Under the pieces are notes generated by a model that was not told the DNA's origin, did no database searches, and saw only the letters and a list, made by a program, of their open reading frames with translations. A program made the translations under genes and the position numbers. Shown one piece after another: positions 5,803 to 11,574 of a stretch of 11,574 bases of DNA. Source of the DNA: JAURVT01 sp049059935 (GTDB lineage: Bacteria > Actinomycetota > Actinomycetes > Propionibacteriales > Nocardioidaceae); NCBI RefSeq assembly GCF_049059935.1, contig NZ_JBMGQR010000101.1:1-11574 (forward strand), written 5' to 3'. Every line of letters begins with the position of its first letter. The stretch's first letter is position 1.

Positions 5803-7611
5803 TCAGCGGGACTGGGCCGCGAGGCGGACGTGGGTGTCGGCCTGGCCGTAGCCGTCGTAGCCGCCGCGGCGCTCGAGCAGCTCGACGTAGAAGCCCGTGC
5901 CGAGCACCGGGGTGTACAGGTGGAGGAACTCGCCGTCGCCGATGCGGTCGTAGAGCAGGCCGTGGTCGCGCAGGTCGGCGACGGCGTCGTCGTCGAGGCC
6001 GAACCGGGCGACGAGGTCGACGTAGTAGTTGTCGGGCACCGCCATCAGCGGCACGCCGGCCTCGCGCAGCCGCACCGCCTCCGCGCGCAGGTCGGTGCAC
6101 GAGAAGGCGAGCTGGGTGATCCCGCGCGGTCGCTGCGAGCCCGAGGTGTCGGCGACGTTGAGGACGACGCGCAGGTCGCCGGTCGACGGGCGCAGCGCGC
6201 GGCTGCGCAGCCGTCCGTGCGGCTCCATGAACTCCTCCACCCGCCCCGGCTCCAGCCCGAGCAGTGTCCGGTGGAACGACACCTCCTCGTTGAGCACGTC
6301 GGACGGCACGGCGATGCCCACGTGGTCGAGCCCGACCCAGGTGGACGCGGACGGCGCCGCGTCCGCGGGCTCGAAGTCGTCGCGCCAGCTGTCGTCGTCG
6401 CCCGGCTCGGCGCTCACGAACACGTGCACGCCCGACGGCGCGGTGATGCCGGGCAGTCGTGCCTCGCCGTCGCCACGGGTGCGCGCGAGCGCCGGCCACA
6501 GCAGCGCGTCGGCGCGGGCGGCCACCGACGCGACGGGCGGCGCCACCACGCCCAGCGCCGTGGCGGCACCGGCGAGCGTCGTCGGCACCGGGTCGTGGTT
6601 GACCACGACGTGCGCCCCGCCCTGGCTCCACCAGGTGACCTGCTTGGTGCGGTGGCGGCCGGCGACGGTGAAGCCGAGCCCCGTGAGCAGGTCGGACGGG
6701 TCGTCGGCGGCGGTGGCGGCCAGCTCGACGAACGCCGCGTCGGTGCGCCGGGCCGGCGCGGGGGCCGCGGAGACCAGACGGGCGGCGTCGCCCCGGACGA
6801 CGCCGGCGAGGCGGTCCTCGAGGTGGATCAGCGAGCGCATCGCGTCGCGCGCCGTCACCTGCGGGTCGGCCTCGCGGACGACGTCGCTGAACACCTCGAG
6901 CGACAGCGGCCCGCGGTAGCCGGCCTCCAGGGTCGCGGCCACCACGCCGGTGACGTCGAGCGTCCCCTGGCCGGGAAAGCAGCGGAAGTGCCGGCTCCAC
7001 TCGAGCACGTCCATGTCGAGCGCGGGCGCGTCGGCCACCTGCAGGAAGCCGATCCGGTCGCCCGGGACGCCCGCGAGCGCGGCACCGTCGTCGCCGCGCG
7101 ACAGCATGTGGAACGTGTCGACGGCGAGCGTCACCGCCGGGTGGTCGGCGCGCCTGACGACCTCCCACGACTGCCCGACCCGGCTCACGTGACGTCCCCA
7201 GGCGAGCGCCTCGTAGGCGATCGTCACGCCGGCGTCCGCGGCGAGGTCGCCCAGGCGCGCGAGCTGGGCGGCGCTGAGGTCGGGGTCGTCGACGGCGTCC
7301 GGGCCGGCGTTCGAGCAGCACAGCACCGTGGTCGCACCCAGCTCGGCCATCACGCCGAGCTTGGTGGCGAAGCGACGCAGCACGGCGTCGAACCGCTCCG
7401 GCGGGACGCCCTCGACGTCACGCACCGGCTGGAACAGGTCGATCGACAGCCCGAGGTCGGCGCAGCGACGGGCGACCTCTGCCGGCGACAGGTCGGACGA
7501 GACGAGGTCGTTGTCGAACAGCTCGATGCCGTCGAAGCCCGCGGCCGCGACGGCGTCGAGCTTGTCGCCGAGCCGACCGCTGAGCGAGACCGTCGCGATG
7601 CCGCGGTGCAT
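5803..7611 (-). CDS. qsuB: 3-dehydroshikimate dehydratase fused to HPPD-like domain
   Basis: A 602-residue two-domain protein that converts 3-dehydroshikimate to protocatechuate, feeding the beta-ketoadipate route. The N-terminal half (about 1-270) is a sugar-phosphate-isomerase-type TIM barrel. Its expected divalent-metal ligands are all present: Glu134 in IAYEALAWG, Asp165 in VDTFHMLSRG (with His168), Gln191 in FLQVADAP and Glu239 in LSLEVF. The wording closely follows Corynebacterium QsuB as remembered (IATV-LSG, DLFQP-RD-EGV, EALAWG, DTFH-LSRG, SWSRH-R-FPG). The C-terminal half (about 285-595) is a 4-hydroxyphenylpyruvate-dioxygenase-like VOC domain with LDHVGIAV (His430) and FYVELLERRGG (Glu577). 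The middle metal ligand position reads Gln500 rather than His. ATG at 7611 overlaps the dehydrogenase stop by one base (TGATG). It is the third gene of the shikimate operon. Confidence 0.92.
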   Translation of the reverse strand: MHRGIATVSLSGRLGDKLDAVAAAGFDGIELFDNDLVSSDLSPAEVARRCADLGLSIDLFQPVRDVEGVPPERFDAVLRRFATKLGVMAELGATTVLCCSNAGPDAVDDPDLSAAQLARLGDLAADAGVTIAYEALAWGRHVSRVGQSWEVVRRADHPAVTLAVDTFHMLSRGDDGAALAGVPGDRIGFLQVADAPALDMDVLEWSRHFRCFPGQGTLDVTGVVAATLEAGYRGPLSLEVFSDVVREADPQVTARDAMRSLIHLEDRLAGVVRGDAARLVSAAPAPARRTDAAFVELAATAADDPSDLLTGLGFTVAGRHRTKQVTWWSQGGAHVVVNHDPVPTTLAGAATALGVVAPPVASVAARADALLWPALARTRGDGEARLPGITAPSGVHVFVSAEPGDDDSWRDDFEPADAAPSASTWVGLDHVGIAVPSDVLNEEVSFHRTLLGLEPGRVEEFMEPHGRLRSRALRPSTGDLRVVLNVADTSGSQRPRGITQLAFSCTDLRAEAVRLREAGVPLMAVPDNYYVDLVARFGLDDDAVADLRDHGLLYDRIGDGEFLHLYTPVLGTGFYVELLERRGGYDGYGQADTHVRLAAQSR

Positions 7612-8486
7612 CAGGCGGTCAGCTCGGCGAAGTGCCGGGCCATGCGGTCGCCGTCGGGCGCCCGTCCGGTGAAGTGCTCGAACGCGCCCACGGCCTGCTG
7701 CACGGCCATGCCCCCGCCGGTGACGACGCGGCAGCCGCGCTCGCGGGCGAGCCGCACGAGCTCGGTCTCGAGCGGGAAGTAGACGACGTCGGAGACCCAC
7801 AGCCGCTCGTCGACGAGCCGCGCGGGCACCGAGACGCCCGGGTGGCCGAGCATCCCGAGCGGGGTGGCGTTGACGACGCCGCCCGCGTCGGCCAGCGCCC
7901 GCTCGAGGTCGGTGACGGCCGTGACGCGGTCGTCGCCGAAGCGCTTGGCCAGGCGGACGGCGCACGCCTCGGCGCGGTCGTGGTCGCTGTCGACGACGGC
8001 GACGTGCTCGGCGCCCTGCGCGAGCAGCCCGTACCCGACGGCCACGCCCGCTCCTCCGGCGCCGACGAGGACGGCGCGGTCCTCCACGGCGTCGGGCAGC
8101 ACCTGGCGGAAGGCCCGCGACCACCCCGACCAGTCGGTGTTGCGGCCGAGCAGCCGCCCGTCGCGGAAGACCACCGTGTTGACGGCGCCGAGGTCGGCGG
8201 CGTCGGGCGAGAGGTCGTCCAGCAGCGGGACGACCGCCTGCTTGAACGGGTGCGTGACGTTGAGGCCGTCGAAGCCGAGGCGCCGGGCCCATGCCAGCAG
8301 CTCGCCCAGGTCGTCCACCCCCACCCCGACCCGGTCGGCGTCGATGATCCGGTAGCTCAGGAGCAGCCCGGACTCGCGTCCCTCGCGCTCCTGCATCGCC
8401 GGGGTGAGCGACGCCCCGATCCCCTGGCCGACCAGCCCGAGCAGGTAGGAGGTCCGGTCGGGGCCCGGCACCGTGACCGCGTCCAT
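7611..8486 (-). CDS. qsuD: Shikimate/quinate dehydrogenase, catabolic QsuD-like
   Basis: A 291-residue member of the AroE superfamily that oxidises shikimate to 3-dehydroshikimate (and probably quinate to 3-dehydroquinate). The substrate loop GASLTPAMQE (24-33) has the S-x-T-P form of quinate/shikimate dehydrogenases rather than S-x-S. The catalytic pair is Lys82 in NVTHPFKQ and Asp118 in GRNTD. The dinucleotide motif is GAGGAG (142-147). The end of the second Rossmann strand reads VVDSDHDRA, an Asp at 166, instead of the N-R-T/S of NADP-dependent biosynthetic AroE. This suggests NAD+ use in the catabolic direction. WVSDVVYFPLETELV (230-244) also follows QsuD. ATG at 8486 was chosen over longer frames because it overlaps the transporter stop by one base and has AAGG eight bases upstream; the upstream extension is arginine-rich shadow sequence. 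Confidence 0.9.
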   Translation of the reverse strand: MDAVTVPGPDRTSYLLGLVGQGIGASLTPAMQEREGRESGLLLSYRIIDADRVGVGVDDLGELLAWARRLGFDGLNVTHPFKQAVVPLLDDLSPDAADLGAVNTVVFRDGRLLGRNTDWSGWSRAFRQVLPDAVEDRAVLVGAGGAGVAVGYGLLAQGAEHVAVVDSDHDRAEACAVRLAKRFGDDRVTAVTDLERALADAGGVVNATPLGMLGHPGVSVPARLVDERLWVSDVVYFPLETELVRLARERGCRVVTGGGMAVQQAVGAFEHFTGRAPDGDRMARHFAELTA

Positions 8487-9847
8487 CAGGCGGCCTTGGC
8501 GAGGCTGCCGCGGCGCTCGCGGACGGGTCCGAGGTCGGCGGTGGGCAGCAGGTGGGTGGCCTTGGGGCCCGTCAGGACGGCCGTGGCCGAGATGACGCAG
8601 GCGAGCACGGAGAACGCCGCGACGCGCCACCAGTTGTCGGCGTCACCGGCCATCAGCGCACCGGCGATGGTGGGCGTGAAGCCGGCCAGGGCGAAGCCGA
8701 ACTGGGTGCCGATCGCCAGGCCCGACAGGCGCACCGAGGTCGGGAAGTACTCCGAGTAGGTGGCGGGCCACACCGCGTTGGGCATCGAGTAGGCGACGCC
8801 GGCCAGCGCGACGCCGAGCACGAACATCAGCGGCACGTTGCCGTCCGCGATGGCGCCGAGGAACGCGGTGACCAGGACGGCGCTGGCCACGACGCCGGTG
8901 ACGAAGACCGGCTTGCGACCGACGCGGTCCGACAGCCGGGCCCACAGGGGGATGACCGCGATGGCGACGCCGTTGGCGACGATCGCGAGCCACAGCATGG
9001 TGGTGTTGCTGATGCCGATGCCGTACTCGTCGGCGGTGGCGAAGTTGAGCGCGAAGACCTGGAACATCGTGTTGACCATCGCGATGAACGCGGCGCAGAA
9101 GACGCGCAGCACGTTGCGCCAGTGGTCGCGGAACAGCTCGCTCAGCGGGGTGCGCGGGGCGGGGGCGACCGACGCGTCGGCGGCGGCGACCTCCTCCTTG
9201 AACTCGGGCGTCTCCTCGAGGGAGCGACGGATGATGAAGCCGACGACGAGCAGCACCGAGCTCAGCAGGAACGGCACCCGCCAGCCCCACGAGAGCAGCT
9301 GGTCCTCGGGCAGGATCGCCGCGAGCGGCAGGAACACGGCCGGGGCCAGGATCTGGCCGCCCTGGGTGCCGCTGAGGGTGAAGCTGGTGAAGAAGCCGCG
9401 GCGGTCGTCGGGTGCGTGCTCGAAGCTCATCGCGTTGGCGCCGGCCTGCTCGCCGGCGGCCGACAGGCCCTGCATCAGCCGGAGCAGGACGAGCAGCGCG
9501 GGCGCCAGCATGCCGACCTGGCCGTACGTGGGCAGGCAGCCGATGAGGAAGGTCGAGACCCCCATCAGCAGGAGCGTGCCGATCAGGATGACCTTGCGCC
9601 CGACCCGGTCGCCGATGTGGCCCATCAGGAACGAGCCGATCGGACGCGCGACGTACGCGACACCGAACGTCGCGAGCGCGGCGATGGTCGCGGCCTGGTC
9701 GTTGCCCTCGGGGAAGAAGATCTTGGGGAAGACCAGGGCCGCGGCGGTGCCGTAGATCGCCAGGTCGTAGTACTCCAGCGCGCTGCCGCTCCAGGCGGCG
9801 AGCGCGGCCTTGCCGGGCGTCCGCCTCTCGTGGGTGCTGGTGCTCAT
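8486..9847 (-). CDS. MFS transporter, metabolite:H+ symporter family, ShiA-like
   Basis: A 453-residue inner-membrane protein with about twelve hydrophobic segments. The family signatures are WSGSALEYYDLAIYGTAAALVF in the first helix (19-40), the loop 2-3 motif GHIGDRVGRK (76-85), its repeat ARLSDRVGRK in the second half (303-312), RLMQGLSAAGEQAGA (123-137) and WGWRVPFLLS (188-197). This is the MHS group (shikimate, alpha-ketoglutarate, proline/betaine symporters), and its operon partners make shikimate or quinate the most likely substrate. The ATG at 9847 has a strong GGAGG site. The last codon overlaps the dehydrogenase start. The gene is the first of three and is read from the promoter at 9932-9961, which is overlapped by a LacI-type operator. 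Substrate identity is inferred from context. Confidence 0.87.
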   Translation of the reverse strand: MSTSTHERRTPGKAALAAWSGSALEYYDLAIYGTAAALVFPKIFFPEGNDQAATIAALATFGVAYVARPIGSFLMGHIGDRVGRKVILIGTLLLMGVSTFLIGCLPTYGQVGMLAPALLVLLRLMQGLSAAGEQAGANAMSFEHAPDDRRGFFTSFTLSGTQGGQILAPAVFLPLAAILPEDQLLSWGWRVPFLLSSVLLVVGFIIRRSLEETPEFKEEVAAADASVAPAPRTPLSELFRDHWRNVLRVFCAAFIAMVNTMFQVFALNFATADEYGIGISNTTMLWLAIVANGVAIAVIPLWARLSDRVGRKPVFVTGVVASAVLVTAFLGAIADGNVPLMFVLGVALAGVAYSMPNAVWPATYSEYFPTSVRLSGLAIGTQFGFALAGFTPTIAGALMAGDADNWWRVAAFSVLACVISATAVLTGPKATHLLPTADLGPVRERRGSLAKAA

Positions 9848-9931
9848 CTGTTCCTCCAGGTGTGGCGCGGTGTCCGACGGTGCGGTGCCTGTCAGTGCTG
9901 TGACGCCCGTCTCGTCAGACCGGCTGACGCG

Positions 9932-9961
9932 ACGCTAAGAGTGGTCGCGGTCACATGGCAA
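9932..9961 (-). promoter_or_regulatory. Promoter of the shikimate operon
   Basis: On the minus strand TTGCCA (9961-9956) is one mismatch from the TTGACA -35. After an 18-bp spacer it is followed by TAGCGT (9937-9932), a TANNNT -10. Transcription would begin near 9925 and give a leader of about 78 bases to the ATG at 9847. The -35 hexamer is itself the arm of the operator at 9956-9971, so bound regulator would exclude RNA polymerase. Confidence 0.6.
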
Positions 9962-9981
9962 TCGTTTGCCAAAAGTTGCCA
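9956..9981. promoter_or_regulatory. LacI-family operator with extra half-site
   Basis: TGGCAATCGTTTGCCA (9956-9971) is a 16-bp palindrome with a central CG; 14 of 16 positions are symmetric. This is the classic form of LacI/GalR-family operators, where the hinge helix inserts at the central CpG. A further TTGCCA half-site at 9976-9981 repeats the right arm at a 10-bp spacing, one helical turn, and abuts the -10 of the regulator gene. It sits between the divergent regulator and transporter genes, so both repression of the operon and autorepression are likely. Confidence 0.72.
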
Positions 9982-9987
9982 TAACCT
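9982..9987 (+). promoter_or_regulatory. Leaderless-type -10 of the regulator gene (TAACCT)
   Basis: TAACCT fits TANNNT and ends exactly six bases before the GTG at 9994. The transcript is therefore predicted to start at or next to the start codon. No ribosome-binding site is present between them. The operator half-site directly adjoins this element on its upstream side. Confidence 0.55.
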
Positions 9988-9993
9988 GGCCCG

Positions 9994-10998
9994 GTGTCTC
10001 CCTCACCTCGTCGGCGGGCCACGATCACCGACGTCGCCCGCGCCGCGGGCGTCGCGGCATCCACCGTCTCGCGGTCGTTCACCAACCCCGGACGGGTCAA
10101 CCACCGCACCCGCGAGCACGTGCTCGCGGTGGCCGAGGAGCTCGGCTACGCACCCAACCCGGCGGCCCAGGCGCTGGAGTCCGGGCGCAGCAACACCGTC
10201 GCGCTCGTCGTCCCCGACATCACCAACCCCTACTTCTCGGGCGTGATCAAGGGCGCCGAGCACGCCGCACGTCAGGCCGGGCTCACGCTCGTGCTCGGCG
10301 ACTCGCAGGAGAGCGCGGCCCAGGAGGAGCAGCTGGTCCGGCGCCTCGGACCGGCCGTCGACGGGTTCGTGCTCAGCGCGTCGCGGCTGCCCGACGACGC
10401 GTTGCGGCGTGCCGCCGAGCTGAACCCGCTGGTGCTCGTCAACCGCGCGTCGACGGGCATCCCGGCCGTGGTCGCCGACTACGAGGACGGCACCCGTCAG
10501 ATCGTCGAGCACCTGGCCTGCCTCGGGCACCGGTCGTTCGCGTTCCTGGGCGGGCCACCGGAGTCGTGGTCCGGTGCCCGCCGCTGGGCGGGGCTGAGCG
10601 CGGCGGCCGCGGCGACGGGGCTGTCGGCCACGCGGTTCGGACCGTTCGTGCCCGACCAGTCGGCGGGGCCGTCGGCCGCCGACGCGGTGCTGGCCGCCGG
10701 CCACACCGCCGTGGTCGCGCACAACGACATGCTCGCCATCGGCGTCCTGAGCCGCCTGGCCGACCGGGGCGTCGACGTGCCCGGCGACGTGAGCGTCGTG
10801 GGCTTCGACGACGTGTTCGGCGCCGACTTCTGCCACCCGCCGCTGACGACCCTCGCCGAGCGCACCCGCGACGCCGGCGTCCGGGCGATCGAGTCGCTGA
10901 CGTCGCTGACGCCCGGCCACGGCCCCCGCGACGTCCCGACCCGGGTGCTGCCGACGCAGCTCGTCGTCCGCCGCTCCACCGGCCCGTGCCGGAGCTGA
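9994..10998 (+). CDS. LacI-family transcriptional regulator of the shikimate operon
   Basis: A 334-residue LacI/GalR-type repressor. The N-terminal helix-turn-helix is ATITDVARAAGVAASTVSRSF (9-29). The hinge follows at NPAAQALESGRSNTVALVV (55-73), with the leucine expected to wedge into a central CpG. The remaining 260 residues form the periplasmic-binding-protein-like effector domain, starting VVPDITNPYFSGVIKGAE and including HNDMLAIGVL and SVVGFDD near the end. The start is GTG at 9994, placed by the HTH and the leaderless -10. It is divergent from the transporter gene and shares the operator at 9956-9981, so it probably represses the shikimate operon and itself, with shikimate, quinate or a pathway intermediate as likely inducer. 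The effector is inference. Corynebacterium controls its related qsu genes with a LysR-type protein, so the regulator type differs here. Confidence 0.9.
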   Translation: MSPSPRRRATITDVARAAGVAASTVSRSFTNPGRVNHRTREHVLAVAEELGYAPNPAAQALESGRSNTVALVVPDITNPYFSGVIKGAEHAARQAGLTLVLGDSQESAAQEEQLVRRLGPAVDGFVLSASRLPDDALRRAAELNPLVLVNRASTGIPAVVADYEDGTRQIVEHLACLGHRSFAFLGGPPESWSGARRWAGLSAAAAATGLSATRFGPFVPDQSAGPSAADAVLAAGHTAVVAHNDMLAIGVLSRLADRGVDVPGDVSVVGFDDVFGADFCHPPLTTLAERTRDAGVRAIESLTSLTPGHGPRDVPTRVLPTQLVVRRSTGPCRS

Positions 10999-11006
10999 TC
11001 CTCCGG
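10989..11006 (+). terminator. Hairpin at the end of the regulator gene (weak)
   Basis: CCGGAG (10989-10994) and CTCCGG (11001-11006) are perfect complements with a six-base loop that includes the TGA stop codon. The downstream bases are T/C-rich but hold no long T-run. It could be a terminator between the regulator and the following membrane-protein gene, 59 bp away on the same strand. Confidence 0.25.
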
Positions 11007-11057
11007 ATCTCCTCCGGTTTCCCTCGGTTCCGCGCCGGTCCGGCCGATCAGGGGGAC

Positions 11058-11574
11058 GTGCACACGACCAGGCGACCGTCGGCTCGCGCCCTCTCGTGGT
11101 CCGCCGTGGGCGCGATCCCCGTGGTCGTCGCGCTCTTCGTGCTCGGCGGGGACGGTGTCCTCGGTGCCGGCGTCTCGGGCGTGGTCGCCGCGTCCGCCGT
11201 CGTGGCCGCGTGGTGGGGCGGGCGTCGGCATCTCGACCTCCCGGTGCTGCGCTGGTGCCTGGCCGGGTGCGCCGCGCTCTTCGTGCTGTCCGAGCTCGCC
11301 CGTCAGGCCGTGCTCACCGGCGCGTCGCTCCCCACCGTCCTGCCGCAGCTGCTCGCGCTCGCCGCCTACGGGCTCGTCCTGCTGTTCGCCGTGATCATGG
11401 TGCGTCGCGTGGCCCACCACGCCGGCCCCGTGCTGTGGCTCGACGCCTCGCTGCTCTCGCTCGGGGTCCTCGTCGTCGTCTGGACCTTCGTGGTGCCCCC
11501 GGTGGTCGACGATCCCGCGCGGCTCCTCGAGGCGGCGACCGGCGTCGTCTACGTCGGCATCGACGCGCTCGTCG
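11058..11574 (+). CDS. Polytopic membrane protein, N-terminal fragment (possible sensor/signalling protein)
   Basis: An open frame from GTG 11058 runs off the right edge; 172 codons are visible. The translation starts VHTTRRPSARALSWSAVGAI, a basic N-terminus followed by about six hydrophobic segments: near 14-30, 33-52, 64-80, 97-117, 129-147 and 157 onward. The fifth, LWLDASLLSLGVLVVVWTFVV, resembles the D-A-x-x-x-x-L-(G/A) helix in the membrane N-terminus of actinobacterial GGDEF/EAL and sensor proteins. This suggests, without proving, a cyclic-di-GMP or kinase output domain outside the window. A run of Gs ends two bases before the GTG, an unusually short spacing for a ribosome site, so the exact start is uncertain. 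No upstream ATG lies in frame. It follows the regulator gene by 59 bp but has no evident functional tie to it. Confidence 0.6.
   Translation, partial: MHTTRRPSARALSWSAVGAIPVVVALFVLGGDGVLGAGVSGVVAASAVVAAWWGGRRHLDLPVLRWCLAGCAALFVLSELARQAVLTGASLPTVLPQLLALAAYGLVLLFAVIMVRRVAHHAGPVLWLDASLLSLGVLVVVWTFVVPPVVDDPARLLEAATGVVYVGIDALV

Noticed and set aside
5549..7321. A 590-codon minus-strand frame alternative to the dehydratase
   Set aside because: Same strand but a different frame from the QsuB-like gene. It is arginine-rich with no catalytic motifs, while the other frame carries every expected ligand of the barrel.
3844..7782. A 1312-codon open frame on the plus strand
   Set aside because: It is antisense to the methyltransferase, CDGSH, diiron, dehydratase and dehydrogenase genes, which all have recognisable motifs. 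The translation is Arg/Gly/Val/His-rich without domains, as expected of an antisense frame in GC-rich DNA.
9848..9925. Possible riboswitch or attenuator in the transporter leader
   Set aside because: The leader is about 78 bases, and I see no conserved aptamer core, leader peptide or strong hairpin; only a normal GGAGG site near the ATG.
8552..10246. A 564-codon open frame on the plus strand across the transporter and regulator
   Set aside because: Antisense to the MFS gene and out of frame with the LacI-family gene. The translation is low-complexity (runs of EQDQ, RRG) with no motif.

Overview
The window is very GC-rich DNA with strong G/C bias at third codon positions, frequent GTG starts and tightly overlapping genes. 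Together with the protein families seen, this points to an actinobacterium, possibly of the Nocardioides/Aeromicrobium type; the genus is a guess. No gap between genes exceeds about 220 bp, and I see no tRNA, rRNA, CRISPR array or insertion sequence.

Layout from left to right: (1) The N-terminal part of an ECF sigma factor on the minus strand (1-216) is cut by the window edge. It is divergent from a two-gene plus-strand pair, a DinB/DUF664-type protein (286-897) and a DUF1905 protein (894-1184). (2) A small secreted protein of unknown function (1256-1822, plus) follows, with a leaderless-type promoter. (3) A compact five-gene minus-strand operon (5586 down to 1909) encodes a haem-oxygenase-like diiron (iron-containing redox) protein, a CDGSH [2Fe-2S] protein, a small SAM methyltransferase, a short protein that looks like a minimal catalase-fold domain, and an extended SDR. 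The first four genes overlap stop-to-start and the fifth follows after 3 bp. I do not recognise the pathway, and this is the best candidate in the window for an undescribed system. (4) A 216-bp intergenic stretch (5587-5802) holds three copies of a 15-16 bp motif, a short hairpin, and a palindrome overlapping a plausible -10 element of the diiron operon.

(5) A minus-strand catabolic operon (9847 down to 5803) encodes a ShiA-like MFS transporter, a QsuD-like shikimate/quinate dehydrogenase and a QsuB-like 3-dehydroshikimate dehydratase fused to an HPPD-like domain. These would import shikimate (or quinate), oxidise it and dehydrate 3-dehydroshikimate to protocatechuate. (6) A divergent LacI-family regulator (9994-10998, plus) shares a 146-bp control region with this operon. 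That region carries a near-perfect LacI-type operator with a central CG, and the -35 of the catabolic operon lies inside one arm of the operator. (7) The start of a polytopic membrane protein (11058 to the right edge) resembles the membrane N-terminus of actinobacterial signalling proteins.

All functions are read from sequence motifs and remembered family patterns; nothing was searched or computed beyond reading the sequence.
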